This document shows, piece after piece, positions 21,222 through 23,003 of a DNA stretch of 23,003 nt. Numbering within the stretch: position 1 is the stretch's first letter; each line of letters begins with the position of its first letter. The notes under the pieces are model-generated. The model searched no databases, was not told the origin of the DNA, and saw only the letters and a list, made by a program, of their open reading frames with translations. A program made the position numbers and the translations under genes. The DNA comes from DATDDB01 sp035260545. Lineage in GTDB: Bacteria > Pseudomonadota > Gammaproteobacteria > Burkholderiales > Gallionellaceae. The stretch covers positions 1-23,003 of the forward strand of contig DATFUZ010000056.1 of NCBI GenBank assembly GCA_035260545.1, read 5' to 3'.

Positions 21222-22367
21222 CTATGCGGCAGTTGCGCTTTCTATGGTGATCAGCGTGATTTCTGGCGGGGCGAACAAGCGCATGGGCGGGCCCCAGGTG
21301 CCCGTGCCGCGGTTGATGTATAGCAGGCGGCCATCCTTGAGTTGCACCTTGCCGGCGCGCGCGCCGTAAAAAATCCTGGAAAAGAAACCGAAGGGAAAGA
21401 TCTGCCCGCCATGCAGATGGCCGGAGAGCTGGAGGTCGAACGCGATGTCGTCGTCCAGCAGCGGCTGGTGCTTGAGCAGGATGACGTAGCTGTCCGCTCG
21501 CGCCGCACGCAAAGCGGCGCGAGCGTCTTCCGGCATGTGCTGCGCGTGGATGCCCAGGGTACGGTCATCCACCCCGGCCACGATGATGCCGCCGACATTC
21601 TTGGTCTCGCCGCGCAGCAGGGTGAAGTGGGCGTTTTCGAAAAAGCGCAGAGAGTTATCCAGGCCGACGAAATATTCGTGATTGCCGAGTATGGCATAGG
21701 CGCCCAGCCTGGGCTTCAGTTCGCGGAAGTGTTCGGTAAGCGCGTGCAGAGCCTCGCCCCGTCCGTCCACGATGTCGCCGGTCGCAAGGATGGCGTCGGC
21801 GTCGATTTCGCGCAGCTTGGCGGTGACCCGGTCCATGAACCGCTTGCCCAGCATTGCGCCCAGGTGCATGTCCGACACCTGAGCGAAAGTCACGCGTCCC
21901 GCCGGCAGCTTGGGCGTGACGATGTGCACCCGATCGACCTTGATTACATGGGCTTCAAAAAAGCCCCAGGCCGCGGCCGCAAGCGTGAGCAGACCGCTCC
22001 ACAGCAGTTCAGTTCCCGCGCTGAGCGGCCAGTCCCGGCCCGCCAGGGTGTAGCCCCAGTGCACCAGGTCGAAGGCCAGGGCTATGCAGCAGAACAGAAA
22101 CAGCAGCCCCATCCAGATGAAGCCTACCCACGAGAGCGCGATTTCCGCGCGCAGCCAGTGGCGCTCGCGCAGCATGCGCGTGACGAGCGGCGAGAAGGTC
22201 ATCGCCACCCCCCACAGTGCAAGCGCAAGCCCCGGCGCCCGCGGCAGCCCCAGCCCGATCTTGCTCAGCGCATACAGATTCAGCGTGCCGTAGACGAGCA
22301 GGATGAGGCCGATGAACACCACCGCCCTGAGGTATCGTTTTTCGGCGCTGTGTCTGTATATGGCCAT
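21222..22367 (-). CDS. Membrane metallophosphoesterase (YkuE/YaeI-like)
   Basis: This is a calcineurin-type, two-metal phosphoesterase anchored in the inner membrane. The 381-residue product starts with four membrane helices (about 14-36, 46-66, 73-99, 117-138). The catalytic domain follows with every metal-site motif intact: SDMHLG (D166, H168), ATGDIVDGRG (D198), LGNHEYF (N229, H230), KHQP (H300) and SGHLHGGQIFPF (H317, H319). It ends with the family's APPEITLITI. Some relatives act on lipid A precursors, but this substrate is not determinable. I chose ATG 22367 because the first helix follows; a 60-residue upstream extension would overlap the glutathione transferase gene. The start is 8 bases after that gene's stop, so they are probably cotranscribed. 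No clear ribosome-binding site is present. Confidence 0.92.
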   Translation of the reverse strand: MAIYRHSAEKRYLRAVVFIGLILLVYGTLNLYALSKIGLGLPRAPGLALALWGVAMTFSPLVTRMLRERHWLRAEIALSWVGFIWMGLLFLFCCIALAFDLVHWGYTLAGRDWPLSAGTELLWSGLLTLAAAAWGFFEAHVIKVDRVHIVTPKLPAGRVTFAQVSDMHLGAMLGKRFMDRVTAKLREIDADAILATGDIVDGRGEALHALTEHFRELKPRLGAYAILGNHEYFVGLDNSLRFFENAHFTLLRGETKNVGGIIVAGVDDRTLGIHAQHMPEDARAALRAARADSYVILLKHQPLLDDDIAFDLQLSGHLHGGQIFPFGFFSRIFYGARAGKVQLKDGRLLYINRGTGTWGPPMRLFAPPEITLITIESATAA

Positions 22368-22375
22368 TGCGGAGT

Positions 22376-22984
22376 CTAGGCTGCCAGCGATGCCCGGACG
22401 CTGGGCCGCTCGCTGACGCGGCCGAACCACGCGGCGAGGTTGGGGTGTGTCCCGCGCCAATCGCGCTCCGGCTGGCGCAGGTCCAGATACATCAGGGCGC
22501 TTACCAGCGCGAGATCCGCCAGGGAAAGTCCGCCACCCTCGCACCATGCAGCGTCGCCCAGTTCATGCGCGGCGTGTGCCAGCGCCTGGGTGATGGCCTT
22601 GTTGTTGCGCGCCGTGATTTCCGCATCCTGCTTGTCCGCGGGGCGCAGGCTTTCCGTGCGCACCACCACGGCGGAATCGATGATGCCGTCGGCCAGCGCC
22701 TCCCAGCGCTTCACCCGCATGCGTGCGTAGGCATCGTTGCGCGGAATCAGGATGGGTGTGTCGTTCAGGCTGTCGGCGTATTCCGCGATCACCGGGGAAT
22801 CGAACACGCAGGTGTCATCGTCCAGCACCAGCGCCGGGATGCGCGCCAGCGGATTGACCCGCGCCGACAGGCTGCCCGGCTCGCGCGGCGGGTCGTTGAG
22901 GAATTCGTGGGGGATGTTCTTTTCCAGCAGGACCAGACGCGCTTTGCGTCCATAGGGGCTGGTAAGGCTGCCGAGCAGTTTCAT
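22376..22984 (-). CDS. Glutathione S-transferase, YibF-like
   Basis: This is a cytoplasmic glutathione S-transferase family protein of 202 residues. The thioredoxin-like N-terminal domain opens with MKLLGSLTSPYGRKARLVLL and carries NPLARIPALVL with the cis-proline and the glutathione-binding FDSPVIAEY (D62, S63). The helical C-terminal domain (about 88-200) includes LSLADLALVSALMYLDLRQP, the N-capping/hydrophobic-staple region of the fold. The sequence resembles E. coli YibF as I recall it. YibF binds glutathione but has no well-defined reaction. GGAG lies 8 bases before ATG 22984. It is followed after 8 bases by the metallophosphoesterase, forming a two-gene unit. Whatever lies upstream (beyond 23003) is outside the window. 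Confidence 0.93.
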   Translation of the reverse strand: MKLLGSLTSPYGRKARLVLLEKNIPHEFLNDPPREPGSLSARVNPLARIPALVLDDDTCVFDSPVIAEYADSLNDTPILIPRNDAYARMRVKRWEALADGIIDSAVVVRTESLRPADKQDAEITARNNKAITQALAHAAHELGDAAWCEGGGLSLADLALVSALMYLDLRQPERDWRGTHPNLAAWFGRVSERPSVRASLAA

Positions 22985-23003
22985 TGCGTTCTCCGGTTAC
23001 AGG

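Noticed and set aside
21342..22379. 345-codon + frame opposite the phosphoesterase
   Set aside because: It is low-complexity charged sequence antisense to a gene with all metallophosphoesterase motifs.

Overview
This 23 kb window is GC-rich, densely coded chromosome that most resembles a betaproteobacterium, probably in or near Nitrosomonadales (Gallionella/Sideroxydans/Sulfuricella-like). The evidence is the order leuB - asd - fimV - truA - trpF - trpB - trpA - accD, which is a familiar betaproteobacterial neighbourhood, together with the protein sequences. The assignment comes from recalled family and synteny knowledge, not from a search. I see no tRNA, rRNA, CRISPR array, insertion sequence, phage gene or clear riboswitch, and no gene-free stretch longer than about 230 bases.

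Region 1 (1-7257, all +): the 3' two thirds of leuB (leucine synthesis), a terminator, asd (aspartate-semialdehyde dehydrogenase), a large fimV locus, a CbiQ/EcfT-like membrane protein and truA (tRNA pseudouridine synthase). The fimV locus is the most striking part. Its LysM/membrane half (2098-3756, frame 1) and its acidic cytoplasmic half (3726-5750, frame 3) are joined at a run of 13 A (3715-3727). The three frames through the run give three endings: a 552-residue protein with a lysine-rich tail, an immediate stop, or a full-length FimV of about 1,216 residues. This may be a slippage switch, a decayed gene or a homopolymer sequencing error.

Region 2 (7249-12155): a monovalent cation:proton antiporter on - converges on truA with overlapping 3' ends and diverges from the tight trpF-trpB-trpA-accD operon (tryptophan synthesis plus the carboxyltransferase beta subunit of acetyl-CoA carboxylase). 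trpB starts with TTG inside the end of trpF.

Region 3 (12156-17579): sodB (iron superoxide dismutase) with its own candidate promoter and a strong terminator; a 912-codon membrane PAS-PAS-PAS-GGDEF-EAL protein; an unrecognised 160-residue protein; and an aldo/keto reductase on -. folC, the gene I would expect after accD in this lineage, is absent.

Region 4 (17797-23003): a FIST-domain sensory protein 13 bases upstream of a GAF-like/PAS/GGDEF/EAL protein, which looks like a two-gene cyclic-di-GMP signalling unit. Convergent to it on - are a YibF-like glutathione S-transferase and a membrane metallophosphoesterase, transcribed together with an 8-base gap.

Most of the window is conserved metabolism. 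The parts worth a second look are the fimV A13 junction and its repeat-rich tail, the FIST/cyclic-di-GMP pair, the variant GGDEF-EAL enzyme with EVL and a degenerate I-site, and the orphan 160-residue gene. I did not find convincing evidence for an entirely new multi-gene system.
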